A stretch of 64,000 nt of DNA. Origin: Anastrepha obliqua. Taxonomy: Eukaryota > Arthropoda > Insecta > Diptera > Tephritidae. Below are positions 1 through 11,022 of the stretch, piece by piece. The notes below the pieces were generated by a model, which ran no database searches, was not told the DNA's origin, and saw nothing but the letters and a program-made list of their open reading frames with translations. The stretch spans positions 57,746,406 to 57,810,405 of the forward strand of contig NC_072897.1 of the NCBI RefSeq assembly GCF_027943255.1, in the 5' to 3' direction. The position numbers and the translations under genes were made by a program. Position 1 is the stretch's first letter. The number at the start of each line of letters is the position of its first letter.

Positions 1-450
1 TTTCGAGATACCCATAGGGGTACGATTGCACGACCTGGGTGTCCAGGATATGCCACTAAACCTGTTAATCAGTTTGTGAGGGAAGAAATCGTGCAGGATC
101 GCTATAGCTTCCCTGCCCGTGTGAGGCGTGACGCCGTCTTACTGAAATCTTGAGTATATACTGAAAGAATGATGTTTTCTCATTATTGGCAGAAAATAAT
201 CGTTCAGAATGTCTCGGGATACCCTGTCCACAGAAACTTTTTTCCTTCGGAATGGAGCAAATTTTCCACTGCTTGTCAATGCACTCCACATCGTCGCTCT
301 CTTTCGCGCGGATTGAAGTGGATTAACCTGTAAACTTGAGGTGAAGAGTTCAATATTTTCATTTGCTCTTGATGCCTGGCTGAGCTTCGGCTGTGTTCTG
401 TTTGCCACCGAACTTGTTGCTCGGAACCCTTGCACCCATAAGCGTATCAC
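1..450 (-). pseudogene. DDE transposase fragment (Tc1/mariner-like), broken
   Basis: The minus strand reads as a transposase C-terminal half. A stretch with MWSALTSSGKFAPF near 250-310 resembles the catalytic-core strand found before the second catalytic aspartate in IS630/Tc1/mariner-type enzymes. It runs to SIYSRFQ and then hits an in-frame TAA at about 139-141. Past the stop the frame stays open with DGVTPHTG and later PRSCNRTPMG, matching the usual aspartate-containing DG..PH block and the PRS-type block further on. The stop falls where a glutamine is usual. The window edge cuts the rest, and I saw no terminal inverted repeat. Assignment to superfamily is by motif only; the precise family is open. 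Confidence 0.5.
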
Positions 451-975
451 CTAAGTGAGTATACACTAGACCGGACCGAAAAAATTTTGTAAAAGTCCAT
501 TCCAGTATTTAAAGCTTACGTTGAAAGAATTTCGCCACCTTGTTCTTTTAAAAACCACCGAAAAAGTTTTTTTTATTATAAATTGGTTATTTTCCATTCG
601 ATTTACAAAAACAAAATATCCGAAGTCGTTTCCACATAGTTAGGTGAGTTACCCAGAGTTGTACCCCCTTTTTGTTTCGTCAATCTCTTTTTAACATTCA
701 TTAAAAGTTTTCTTTTAACTTGTTTTCATAATGTACATAAACGTGTACCATTATGTACGTATATTATTTAACCCCTTTGTTAAAACATCTACTTTTCTAT
801 ATGTGTTGATTTAATTTTTTATGCAACTAAGATAAAATAAAAAAATTGAGATATATTTCAAGAAAACATGTTCGTTCTTGATTTTATAAACACTTAAACA
901 CTTTGCATTTTAAACCTTCCAAAATTTGTACAAATCTCTAATACAAACATACATATGTATATGCTATGACTATTT
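451..975. other. AT-rich spacer, nothing recognised
   Basis: Low-complexity AT-rich DNA with homopolymer runs and the ACATACATATGTA-type simple repeats common in fly intergenic DNA. No coding or structured feature seen. Confidence 0.5.
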
Positions 976-979
976 GTAC

Positions 980-1345
980 CTAGTGTGTAGGTTAGGTTTT
1001 TGTGGTAGTCGAATTGGAGTAGCCAACTCACTTAGACCATATAGGTCCGTTGTGGTACCATGGTGTAACATGGGAATCTTACTGTCTACTTTTCATGGAA
1101 CCAGTTACACTCTCTTATGAAGCGTAGGATAGGTTTTAACCCAACACCGCATAGTTCTGTAAGAGAGTCAAAATGGTATTTTCCTCACAACCTTGCTCTA
1201 CTCCTAGCTAAGGCTGGACAATAACACAGGAAGTGTTCTACTGTTTCTTCCTCTTCCTCGTCTCTACAACTTCTGCAGTATTCATGCGAAAATATTCTTA
1301 GCCTAGAACAGTGCATACCTAACAGCCAAATTGTCAGCGTTAGGT
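980..1345 (-). mobile_element. Non-LTR retrotransposon 3' end (fragment)
   Basis: Read on the minus strand, 1345 to about 1130 encodes a cysteine/histidine block (HEYCRSC, an acidic DEEEEETVEH run, then FLCYC) followed by SRARL and a stop. A zinc-binding C-X2-C...H...C segment like this closes the second ORF of many dipteran jockey/R1-type elements. The remainder to about 980 would be 3' untranslated sequence. The element is 5'-truncated at about 1345, where an oppositely oriented reverse transcriptase begins. Class is fairly sure; family is not. Confidence 0.5.
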
Positions 1346-1348
1346 CAA

Positions 1349-2260
1349 GCATGACGGCGAGGAGCTGGTAAGGTGCATGTATCAGCTTCTATGCAAAATA
1401 TGGTCGGATGAAAGCACGCCTGCGGATTGGAATTTAAGTGTGCTCTGCCCAATCCATAAGAAGGGTGATCCTGCAGTCTGTGCCAATTACTGGGGGATTA
1501 GTCTTCTAAACATCGCCTATAAGGTTCTAGCGAGCATATTGTGTAAAAGGCTCAAGCCCCCCATCAACCAACTCATTGGACCTTATCAGTGTGGCTTTAG
1601 AACTGGAAAGTTTACCATCGATCACAATACGCTAAATGAAAAGATCCATGAAAGGAGAATCGACACACACCATCTTTTATTCGACTTCAAAGCTGCATTC
1701 GAAAGTACGAAAAGGAGTTATCTGTATGCCGCGATGTCGGAATTTGGTATCCCCACAAAACTAATACGGCTTTGCAAGATGACGTTGTTCAATACCAGCA
1801 GCGCCGTCAGAATTGGGAAGGACCTCTTCGAGCCGTTTGATACCAAACAAGGTTTCAGACAGGGTGACTCGCTATCGTGTGACTTCTTAACCCTGATGTT
1901 GGAGAGGATCGTACGAGCCACAGTATTTTGTTATAAGAACGTACAATTGTTGGCGTATGCCGATGATATTGACAGCATCGGCCGTAACAACCGCGCCGTT
2001 AGTTCTGCCTTCTCCACACTGGATAAAGAGGCAAAGCAAATTGATCTGGTAGTGAACAAGGACAAAACGAAGTACCTCCTGTCCCCAAACAAACAGTGGG
2101 CGCACACGCGTATTGGCACCCACGTCACTGTTGAAAGTTATGATTTCGAGGTTGTAAAAGACTTCGTTTATTTAGGAACCAGCATTAACACCGATAAAAA
2201 TGTCAACAAGTGCTACTTTGGACTAAGTAGGCAACTGAGCAGTAAAGTCCTCTCTGGATG
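1349..2260 (+). pseudogene. Non-LTR reverse transcriptase fragment
   Basis: An open frame covers reverse transcriptase from the palm region (WNLSVLCPIHKKGDP, then NYWGISLLN) through the catalytic box LLAYADDID at about 1946-1972 and on to VKDFVYLGTSINTD. It is truncated at both ends: endonuclease and C-terminal domains are absent, and coding can be read upstream of the first Met at 1377 to about 1349. Relative to typical enzymes it appears to have lost short internal segments near residues 80 and 280. It is a dead 5'- and 3'-truncated copy facing the fragment at 980-1345. The order of motifs and the YADD box make the class certain; the clade is not resolved. Confidence 0.75.
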
Positions 2261-2261
2261 A

Positions 2262-3522
2262 ACATTTGCCTGCACGCCACTTTTAACTTGACTCTTACGG
2301 CTTTGAATATTTTTGTTGTAGTTTTTGTTTACTCTTCGAAACAATGCCAAATCACAGACTTGCGGTCGTCTTCTCCCCTCTCTACTTTTGCCCATTGTAC
2401 AGCAGTGCCGACGCTTTCATCAATTAAAGCTAATTATGTTGAAATAGTTGTTTTTCCCAAACCATAGCTTTTTAGCATTTTGCGGAGCCAGTTAAGGAAT
2501 GATTTCATTCCCAAATAATAAATTAAAATAGTTAAGTGAATTCTAAGTGTAATCATGCAGGGCTGAACAAAGCCAAACATATTTTGGGAATACCAAAAGG
2601 TAAAAAAGGTAAGAATAACAAAAGATAAACATATGTTAAGAATAACACAAGATAGGCATGTTTTTCCTAAACAGCAAACAAAGAAACTAATATACAAGTC
2701 GTGTACCTAAAACAGTGAGATGAGGTATAAGTACAAATACGACTGTCAAATATGTTGGCAGTCAGTTCAGTATTAACATAGTGTTAAGAACTACCTTAAA
2801 ATTAAATTCATAAAAATAGTTTTTTATATATTTTCCAAAGACAAGCATGTCTTTAACTATCTTCTAAGCCTTTAACTAACCTGCATTGAGTAAGTAATAA
2901 GAAAGAGTCACAATCACTCAATTTTTGGCAAACGGGCATATTGATGCGGTCGGTCGGGTGAAAAGACGAGGAAGGGCAAATCGTTGCAACAAGGCTCTAG
3001 AGCCGAGAAACTATGTCTTTGCTAGTATACACAAAAATAAATCCACAGGAAGTACATACATGCAAATGCGTCGATTTGCCTTTGCCTAAGCACTGAGCAA
3101 ACCGTCCCCTTAGTATTAAAATAGCCTATAAATTTTTCGATGTTTTAAGAAAATGAATTTCAAACTTTTTGTCGAAAGTAGCTCTCACTCAAATCTCGTT
3201 ATGTCTGTAAATATTTATTATTTTCGACGTGTTTGTTTTAAGACTGTATAAAAATGAGTCTATTTTGTTAACTGACCAATTTTTATTATTATAATCATCC
3301 TTTTAGTGAACAAAAAAGAGGTGTAAACTACAAATACATCAGATAGGCTATTTTATTTTTTAATGTTTTCTATTAAGTTTCTGATACGTTATTTTATTTT
3401 GTATGGTATGCACTATTTTATTCAAGAAATACACCAGAATAATAAGTAAATTTAAAATGAATTTTTATTACTATAAAATTATGTTTTAATAACAGTAAGA
3501 TCGTAAATTATTAGCATGGTCT
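2262..3522. other. AT-rich spacer, no gene recognised
   Basis: No coding region with recognisable motifs on either strand. Two inverted copies of the word AAAATAGCCTAT / ATAGGCTATTTT lie at about 3118-3130 and 3343-3355; related words recur near 5788 and 6205. Otherwise AT-rich low-complexity DNA. Confidence 0.4.
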
Positions 3523-5652
3523 TTATTTATTGTCGTCTTCGTCCTCTTCTTCGAATCTGTCTGGTTCATCTAAACAAACGCGATTATTCCCTCCTTGTAA
3601 ATTCAAAAAAAATGTCTGTGAGCCGGGAGGAATTACATTTTTTTGCATAAATCTTTGAGATCCTTCAATTTTCTGTCAGAAATTGGTAGTTCTTTTTTAT
3701 ATTAGTGAGTTAATTTAAAATTTGTGACTCTTTTCTTTTTCATTCTCGAGCCATCTATATCAATCACTTTGAAGTCTTCGTTCCATTGTTCCTTGTATAA
3801 CAACTGTCTCTTTTCACTTCTTATTACTTGGAGAACCTTAATTTTAAGCCAATTTACCGATTCATTGTTGACATTTTTCTTCAAGTTATGATTCAATTTT
3901 GAGAACGCCGTTTTGGGATCAATAATATCACTGTAGTTAAGCCTTTCTATAGCGTACGGATTTTTTCGTCTTGCCAGTCTAAGTATAGTTGGCCATTCTT
4001 CTGGTGAATATTTCTCTTAGCTCGTTCTATAGCCGAATGCATGGAATCTGCTTCCATTTGTGGGTGCCCACTTTGAAGATATTTAATCGTTATTGAATTA
4101 AAATGCAATGAGTGATTCATATGAAGCAATAATGGGGCAATTAATCTGTTTCTATTCCGTCCTCCACAGCAGTCTGAATACAGAATAACATCCGTTACTG
4201 ATTCGGGTAAATTGTTCAGCATTTTTAATAAAGTGGTTCCAATTTCCTCTGACCCACGGTGGCCATGGTTTTCATCCCACAGGCAACAATATCCAGCTCC
4301 ATTAGCTAAATCGTAAAATGTGTTGTTGTATGTGGCGAACTTTCGACTGTAATACAAGGTGCTTACATTGCTACATGGTGTCAATAGCACTGATTGTAAG
4401 TCAGAAGTAAATACTTTTATATTGCTGTTATTTTTAGATAACTCCTCCTCAGCATCTTTGTGGAGTCTTGCCTGGGCTTTATTTGCTAAGTGTTCATCAT
4501 ATGATTTCTGTGTTGAAGCCTTGTCCTCTGTATTTTTGAACATTTCGCATGTTGAGCATGTGTCCTTTTTTGGATGATGGAATGAATAATTGTAATTATT
4601 ACAAAATATGTGGCGATACATATGTTCTTTAACTGAGAGGTCTGGGTGGCGTTCTTTAAATAAGTTATACATTTTTGTAATTGTTAGGTCTGAGCTCAGA
4701 TAAAGGCGTTGGGACTTTGCTCGAGAATAGTGGCTTTCTACTGCTGGAAATGACTCTATGTGCTCTTTAATAAGAGTTGCTATCTCCGCGTCTACTTTTC
4801 TTTGCATTCCATGTTTACCCCTTATGTTAACAAATTCTCTTTGATTCTTTCTTTTTGGCTAATACAGATATCGCGCAGTCTGACACGTGTAAAGTATTTA
4901 AAAATAACTTTTTACAGACCTGTTTGTCATTTAGAAAGTATTTTAGAGTGTTCGACCACCGTGATTCTCTCGTTAATGTCCTCTTGCACTTTTCCACTTT
5001 TATTTTATTACTAAGGAATAGACGTTGCTTGCAGTAATCGCCCAAACTCCAATAGTCTGCTTTGATTTTCTTACGATCTTCTTCAGAGAAGTGTTCTGGG
5101 CATTTGTGATGACAGCTGCAATCAGCGGGCTTTGGTAAACGTTCCTTAATTACTTTACCACTCTTTGTAACATAAGCCTTTCCTTGACTCCTGTCACTCT
5201 TTCTTTTGTTCTGCATCTAAAGCTGGCTCTTACGCTATTGAATACAACAAATCCATAATTGTAGGAGACATCTTCTTAAATTACCTTTTAATTAACTCGC
5301 CTTTCTTTTTCGTGTTACTGTCAATTCTACATTTCCATTATTGCTTTCTTCTGCGATTACGCAGAGCACTTCATGTTGCTTTACCGAAGATTTTTCTCTC
5401 GAGATTATCCTCCTCTTCATCCGTTTCTGGAATATAATAATCTGACGGTTCTGCTGAAAACTCTCCCTCTTCGTCATTTTCCGATATATTTTAATCCACT
5501 GGTTCCACAGATAATCCAACAGAGTTTGGAGCAAGTTTCACACATAGGGCTCCTGTTGATTCCGTCGCAAATTCTGTTGACAATTAATATACCTAAATAT
5601 TCTTTCCTGCAATTTAAGATAGCAGATACTCACCAGAGCTTGACAAATCCAT
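3523..5652 (-). pseudogene. Decayed gene of an uncharacterised arthropod family (DUF7869-like)
   Basis: A probable start at 5652 (MDLSSS) is followed by a plausible 60-bp intron (donor GTGAGT at 5633, acceptor AG at 5574). An acidic/basic N-terminal region follows, then 5216-4827 with CSCHHKCPEHFSEEDRKKI and a YWSLGDY block, then 4807-3947 with SDLQSVL, WDENHGHRGSEEI, YSDCCGGRNRN and GHPQMEADSMHS, and an acidic C-terminus ending at 3523. From memory this matches a widespread arthropod family of unknown function annotated DUF7869-like. The spaced D...D...E/H residues suggest a nuclease or transposase fold, which is inference. Breaks: in-frame TAA at 5491-5493, a 4-nt AAAG-type insertion near 4848, a 1-nt slip in an A run near 3962, and a further stop and frame break at about 3640-3704. 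It is dead as it stands; whether it was a host gene or a mobile element is unclear. Confidence 0.5.
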
Positions 5653-6396
5653 GATTAAATGAATGATTGGGAACGAATGAACGACTAAATGATTATGAAC
5701 GAGCGAATTTCAACAACGAACTGAAATCCTAAATTGCACAAATTATTTCTATTGCATTTACATACATGATAAAACAACGTAAGCATTGCATAGGCTACTT
5801 TTGTTTTTTGTAATTTTAAAACACATGTTAATTGTTCTGAGAATATAACGGCCTATTAGATTCATACAAATGAACAAATTGAAAATATTTGTTGAACAAC
5901 AACGTATAACATTATACGTCATTTTAGGTGTTTGTGTCATGACAAAATTGATTTTTTTCCTAAAAGTTAAAATAGAGTATGTGAGTGTACATTACCATTC
6001 TATTGAATAAACAGAAAATTTAGTTTATGTAAAAATAGCGTATATGCATCTACATGATTTTTGAGGAAAATAATTTAATACATACCTATTTATACTATAT
6101 TTTTTTGACTGACGTTTTGACCCACTTTGTGGAACTAGAATTTGACAAAATTTTGACCACATATAAAATCGACGATGGAGAATCCAAAAATTCAATAAAA
6201 AAATAATAGCCTATGAGCACATAGGCTATTGTTATACTAAGGGGACGAAACGTAGGGTAAACGTATGTACATACATTCGTATATATTTATATGCATGCAT
6301 ACATTTGTATGTATGCACTAATGTATCATATTTGGTGCTATGGCAAAATTTTGATTTGCCTACTTTTGTTCTTTGTACGATTTTTATATAAAATAT
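5653..6396. other. Spacer with a short perfect hairpin
   Basis: No gene recognised. At 6205-6230 an 11-bp perfect inverted repeat (AATAGCCTATG and its complement) encloses a 4-nt loop. ATGTATGTACATA-type simple repeats occupy about 6260-6320. Confidence 0.4.
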
Positions 6397-6732
6397 TGTT
6401 ACGAATTTTCTTATGACAGAATCCAAATATATCTTTATAATTACTGCTCCAATTCGATCACTGGCATGTTGAATAAAACACACAAATTAATGGAAACACA
6501 CTCAGTCTTTTACTTTTCGTTTATTCGCTTAGAAGTTTAATTTTCAACTGAATACACCATGCGCATGCATCTCGGCTTATATACATGTTCTTAATAACGA
6601 TCAAAATTTCTAGATCTGGCAGCTCTTATCTTCTGGCGAGTTATGTCACTATTAAGGCTAACTCATGTTTTCGTTTTGGCCTCTAGTTCGCTATTGTTAC
6701 CAGTCGGTTCGCGAAACTTCGCGATTGTAACT
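6397..6732 (-). repeat. 3' LTR of the old gypsy element
   Basis: Begins TGTTACGAATTTTC and ends GATTGTAAC plus one base on the plus strand. It is alignable by blocks (CACAAATTAATGG, CATCTCGGCTTATA, CAGTCGGTTCGCGAAACTTC) to 11023-12022. The terminal base differs from the other LTR, one sign of age. Confidence 0.7.
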
Positions 6733-6915
6733 ACCTTACGCTTATGTCCGATCGTTCCCGACGAGATATTAAATTTTTCGATCTAAATAGAGTCATTCTT
6801 ACCAGATGTACCACTTGGACTTTTCCCTGTCCAGTTTTGCATTGCTATATACTATACACCACATCATTCAAACTTTTGATCAGCATGTATGTATCTTCCC
6901 ACGACGCTTGCAGTT

Positions 6916-7374
6916 TTAGAGAAATCCTTTTTTTTCTTTGCGGATTATAAAGAAGTACCAAACGTCCTTCGCTGAATCCTTAAATCGTTTCCAAAAATAG
7001 GGGTTGTCCAGCAGTTTCATGTACAGATGAGCGATAGGCCAACAGGAACGTTTGGATGTGTTTATCCCAGTTTCGTTCGCATTTGCACCTACCTTTCGCA
7101 AGTGCTCCTACAGAATGCGTTTGAATCCTTCAACCATTCCATCTAACTGGCGGTGCCAGGGTGTTGTACGTCTTTTCTTATTTTCCAAAAGGCAACACAT
7201 TTCCTTGAATACTTCGGATTCGAAGTTCCTTGCTTGGTCTGAATGTAATTCAATAGGTACTCTAAACCGAGTAACCCAATTCTTCACAAAAACCTCAGCA
7301 ATGGTTTTGGCATCTTGGTTTGGTAGACCGTACACTTCTGGCCGCTCACTGAAGTAGTCCACAACACCGAGCAC
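6916..7374 (-). pseudogene. Integrase remnant of the old gypsy element
   Basis: 7374-7108 encodes part of the integrase core: VVDYFSERPEVYGLPNQ (first Asp), ELHSDQARNFESEVF (second Asp) and HRQLDGMVEGFKRIL (region of the catalytic Glu). Downstream, 7101-6916 continues the C-terminal part in shifted frames with stops. Between 7374 and about 7719 the zinc-binding part of integrase is traceable only in fragments. The order RNase H, integrase, LTR on the minus strand fits the element. Non-functional. Confidence 0.65.
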
Positions 7375-7718
7375 TTATTTATAGCCGGAATCACTTGTTG
7401 GAAACGAGCCTGCAACATCCATGGCCACTCGCTCAAATGGTGAACCTGTAATCTGCCACGATTTATCTACTCTGGACCTTTCGCTGCCATACACTCCGCG
7501 CAATTTCGAATCCATTCGACTACTGATTCTCTGCAACTTACCCAGCAAAATCGCTGTTTAATCTTCTCCAGCGTTTTAGTGATACTCAGATGACCTCTAC
7601 TTGGCCCATTGTGGAATTCTTCTAACACAGGTGCAATTCTGGATTAGGAACTATAATGGTTTCCATCATCACTTTCTGATACGCGATGCATAACTCCATC
7701 AATTATTTTAAGATTAGT

Positions 7719-8307
7719 TCACTGTACCTTATACGACTTAGCTACAGGACTTTCTTTCGCCGTTTCATATTTAGATAGTCTCTCAACAGCCTCTTTCGCA
7801 TCCATGATCTTTCCCAGGTCAGCATCATTCAATTGACTTCTTCTTACTGCACTTGGTTCCCACTCATTATCGGGTTGCAACTGCATTAGTTTTATATCAA
7901 CTATCCCTTCAGATGTCTCGACATTAAAACAATGCTCTATAGCACAAGATCGTCGAGATAGAGCATCAGTATTTCCATGGTGTTCCTCTTTTTGAAGCTC
8001 GATCTCAAAGTCGTACAATAATTTTGCAGTCTTCCGATCCACCGTGCGATTTGTCCTTCAGGATGCTTGAACTGGAGTAACCATCGCAATGCTGCATGGT
8101 CGGTTCTTAACTGGAATCGTGGAAATGTTTTACGCACTCAACCACAGCTAACAGTTCTCGTCTGGTGACACAGGAATTCATCTTTGGCTTTCCGAGAACT
8201 CTGCTACAGGGGTGATTGATGATTTGTGACAGCACTCCACTTGTTCCGTATGCGCTAGAATCTGTATCCACAACGAACTTTTCATCCCCAACCGGATACG
8301 CTAACAT
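7719..8307 (-). pseudogene. RNase H remnant of the old gypsy element
   Basis: Three overlapping frames carry RNase H pieces: VVDTDSSAYGTSGVLSQ (first acidic residues) and TRRELLAVVECVKHF at 8307-8107, RTDHAALRWLL and IARWIGRLQNY at 8137-7937, and GNTDALSRR at 8042-7719. These are the usual consecutive blocks of a Ty3/gypsy RNase H, split by frameshifts. Confidence 0.65.
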
Positions 8308-9449
8308 AGGCGCAGTACAAAGTAGCTCTGTTCAATTGTTGGAACGTTTTATACCTGTTCTTAATGTTTCGAACTTCGTGCACACTTCTTTATGTCCAAG
8401 ATACATAACTTCTGTTATGTACAAGGCACATTTCTTCGGATTCAATCGTAGTCCAGCGGAAGGACTTCTTCCAAATTTTTCAGACAGTCGTTAAAATTGT
8501 TACCTATGATGATGATATCATGCAGATAGACCAAACATGGTTTTCAGTGGTGTTCCCTCAGCATATGCTCCATCAGGCGCTCAATCCGGAAGGCTTCACA
8601 GAAAATTGCCATAAATTCTCGCAATGCTTTTTTTTCACCTGCCAGTAACCACTTTTTAAATCAAGCTTGGAAAACCGTTTTGCGCCTCATAAAGTATCGA
8701 GAGTGTCATTTATTCGTGGTAATGGGTAACTTCATATAGCTTTCTATAATCCACACAAAATCGGGTTCTTCCACCTTTTTTCTTAACCAACATAACTGAT
8801 GAGTTCCAATAACTCCACTTTGCTACACATCCTGAATTATCTGATTGACTTCTTCGCGCTTGGATAGTGGAACTTTACGTGGAACTTGGCGAATTCGCTT
8901 TGCATCTCCTGTATTTATTGGATGTTTCTCGATGGCAGAGTTTCCAAAATCGCCGTTGAATAAGTAGCCGTATTTCTCTAGCAGTCTCTCAGCTTTCGTC
9001 CTCTCTAGCCCTCTTATTTTCGGTAACCTAGTTGTTATGAAATCGGAGGTTTTTCTTGGTGATCCCTCGAGTTCTTTCCTTTCCTGTTGCGGTCCATAGC
9101 AGTGCACTTTGGTTTCTACGGCCTGACATTTCTCAATTACAGCTCCTTTATGCAAAATAACTGGTAACTTAAACTTATTTAGGTCCCTTAATGGAACCCT
9201 CCTGTCTTTTTCTATCTTCACTAGTGTACTTCCCACGATTATGTTTGACGTCTTCTTAGCAGCTTCTATGATCCATACTTCGCCTGTCCCGTAGCCTTCC
9301 ACATTAGCCCATATGACAGCTTCAGATTTTGGTGGAATCTGTTGACGGTGCCTTAGGGTTACGTTTCTAGACTGTATACTTGGCTCATACCCAATGCTCT
9401 GCGGTATCTCCATATTCTGAATCGACAGAACCCTTTTACCCAAATCCAA
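8308..9449 (-). pseudogene. Reverse transcriptase region of the old gypsy element
   Basis: 9449-8823 is open and reads as the linker and N-terminal part of reverse transcriptase, including KRIRQVPRKVPLSKREEVNQII. From 8822 to 8308 the fingers and palm are recognisable only as fragments in different frames (a region reading back through CFEAFRIERL-like residues and MFGLSA-type words), with several stops. No intact catalytic DD box is readable. Old decay, consistent with the LTR divergence. Confidence 0.55.
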
Positions 9450-9464
9450 GATAAAGCCGTGCGG

Positions 9465-10656
9465 CTACAGGAAATATTGGCCACTTAATACTTTTTCCGT
9501 AATTTCAACAAGTAAAAATGTGTGAGCTACCGACAAAACTCCAATAATGACTTCGCAAACTACCTTTCGGGAAATCGTAGCACTCTTTCCTGTAGCTGTC
9601 TGGAGCTTGTAGCCAACCAGGGGTTCCATATTACCCTTTACCAAATCTGACGGAATGATCGAGTTCGTTGCACCGGTTACAGTACACCGTATCGTCAAGT
9701 TGTTGCTTTCCGTCAAATTTCCGAGACAGAAACTGCGGGGAATTCACTTGTGGGAGCCAGCTCTCGCCCTCTAGAGCAGGTTCGTTTCAGTTTAACGGCT
9801 CCTGTGCATGGGGACTGCTATTGCCAGTTTCAGCGCTTCGTTTTCTTCCTCCTGGATTCGTCTTGGGTTGGCTGCGAGCCATATGTTTAACCTTACCGCA
9901 GTTGTAACACTTTAAATCCGAGCTTCTTCGAGTTAACTGAGGAAAGGACTCCCTTATTGCATTCCTCATAGTTTCCCCATCGAAGTGGGCTCTTCAACAT
10001 CAACCCTATGGACTCTGTGGACTAGCTTGGTCAAGAGAGCTGCAGTTTTTTGTGTCAGCGCAAATGATACTGTTTCTGCAAACCTCCCCTTCGGTGTTGA
10101 GTATGCTGCCCGTTTTGTGTCCGGATCTCGTATGCCTTTTATGAATGCCTGGAATTTCATCTTCTCAACGATCCGCTGTTTATTTCCCATATGCCAAATG
10201 TGCCAACCGCTCAATCTCTGTCGCGTATTCCTGCAAGCTCTCATTTGTCTTCTGATAGCGGTTCATCAGTTCGATCTGGAATATTTACTGCCTGTGGTCA
10301 CTACCGTAACGTCTCCTTATTACTGCCCTCAGACATTCACAGACAACCAATGCAACATATTTGTTTGCAGTACTCCAGGGATTTGTTGTTGCTGCTGTTT
10401 CGAACTGAAGCTTAAATATCTGGAATGGTGCATTGCCGTCGAATGATGGTGATTTTACTTCCGGGCCACTGGATAAAGTTTTCAAACGATGTAGTTGTAG
10501 TTCACAGAGGCGAGCCTTCGCCGTATCTACCTCCGCCTCAATCGTTTCCAGTTGCGACGTCAAATGTGCCTTCTCTGATTCCAATTTGAATTTGGATATA
10601 CGCGTATCCTGTTTCGCCAGCGGCTTATCCATCTTGGGCGAAAATTCCCCTGACAT
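9465..10656 (-). pseudogene. gag and protease remnants of the old gypsy element
   Basis: 10656-10285 begins MSGEFSPKMDK, has a coiled-coil-like segment, then PSFDGNAPFQIFKLQFE, a capsid-type motif of gypsy Gag. 10244-9966 continues the capsid in a shifted frame. 9969-9787 holds CYNCGKVKHMARS, a zinc knuckle whose last cysteine is replaced by serine. 9716-9465 is the protease region, with VTGATNSIIPSDL; the catalytic aspartate of the D-T/S-G triad is a valine here. Gag and protease are therefore both disabled by frameshifts and key-residue loss. Confidence 0.65.
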
Positions 10657-11022
10657 TTATGACATCTGTACTGAGATTTGTGAAATTTGCGATTGCGTTT
10701 GTGCTGGCATTTGCTATAATGCAGTCATGCAGCCACTCCCATGTCTATACTTGGTGAAGGTCCTGTAGGTTCTGCCTTCTCCTCCATTTGTGTCGATTAC
10801 TCCTCAGCTTCTGTCTGTAACACATCCCCGTCTACATCGACGCCCTTTGCCTCTATAGCCTCGCCCAAGCATACTTGTAACTCTGACGCGTTCCCAGTAG
10901 TTAAAAAGGCACGCTCGTTTCAATTCTTTCTTAAGCTGCTGAACCTTGAATTCGCTCAACTTTAACATTTTCAGGATCCTGCTCTTGGGACTTTATTCAA
11001 CAATCCCACTTCTCATACCAAT

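Noticed and set aside
926..1120. 64-residue plus-strand ORF
   Set aside because: Antisense to the 3' end of the minus-strand non-LTR fragment and without motifs.
3118..3355. A 238-bp MITE bounded by the AAAATAGCCTAT inverted words
   Set aside because: Only about 12 bp of inverted match, no target duplication, and the word occurs in other arrangements nearby.
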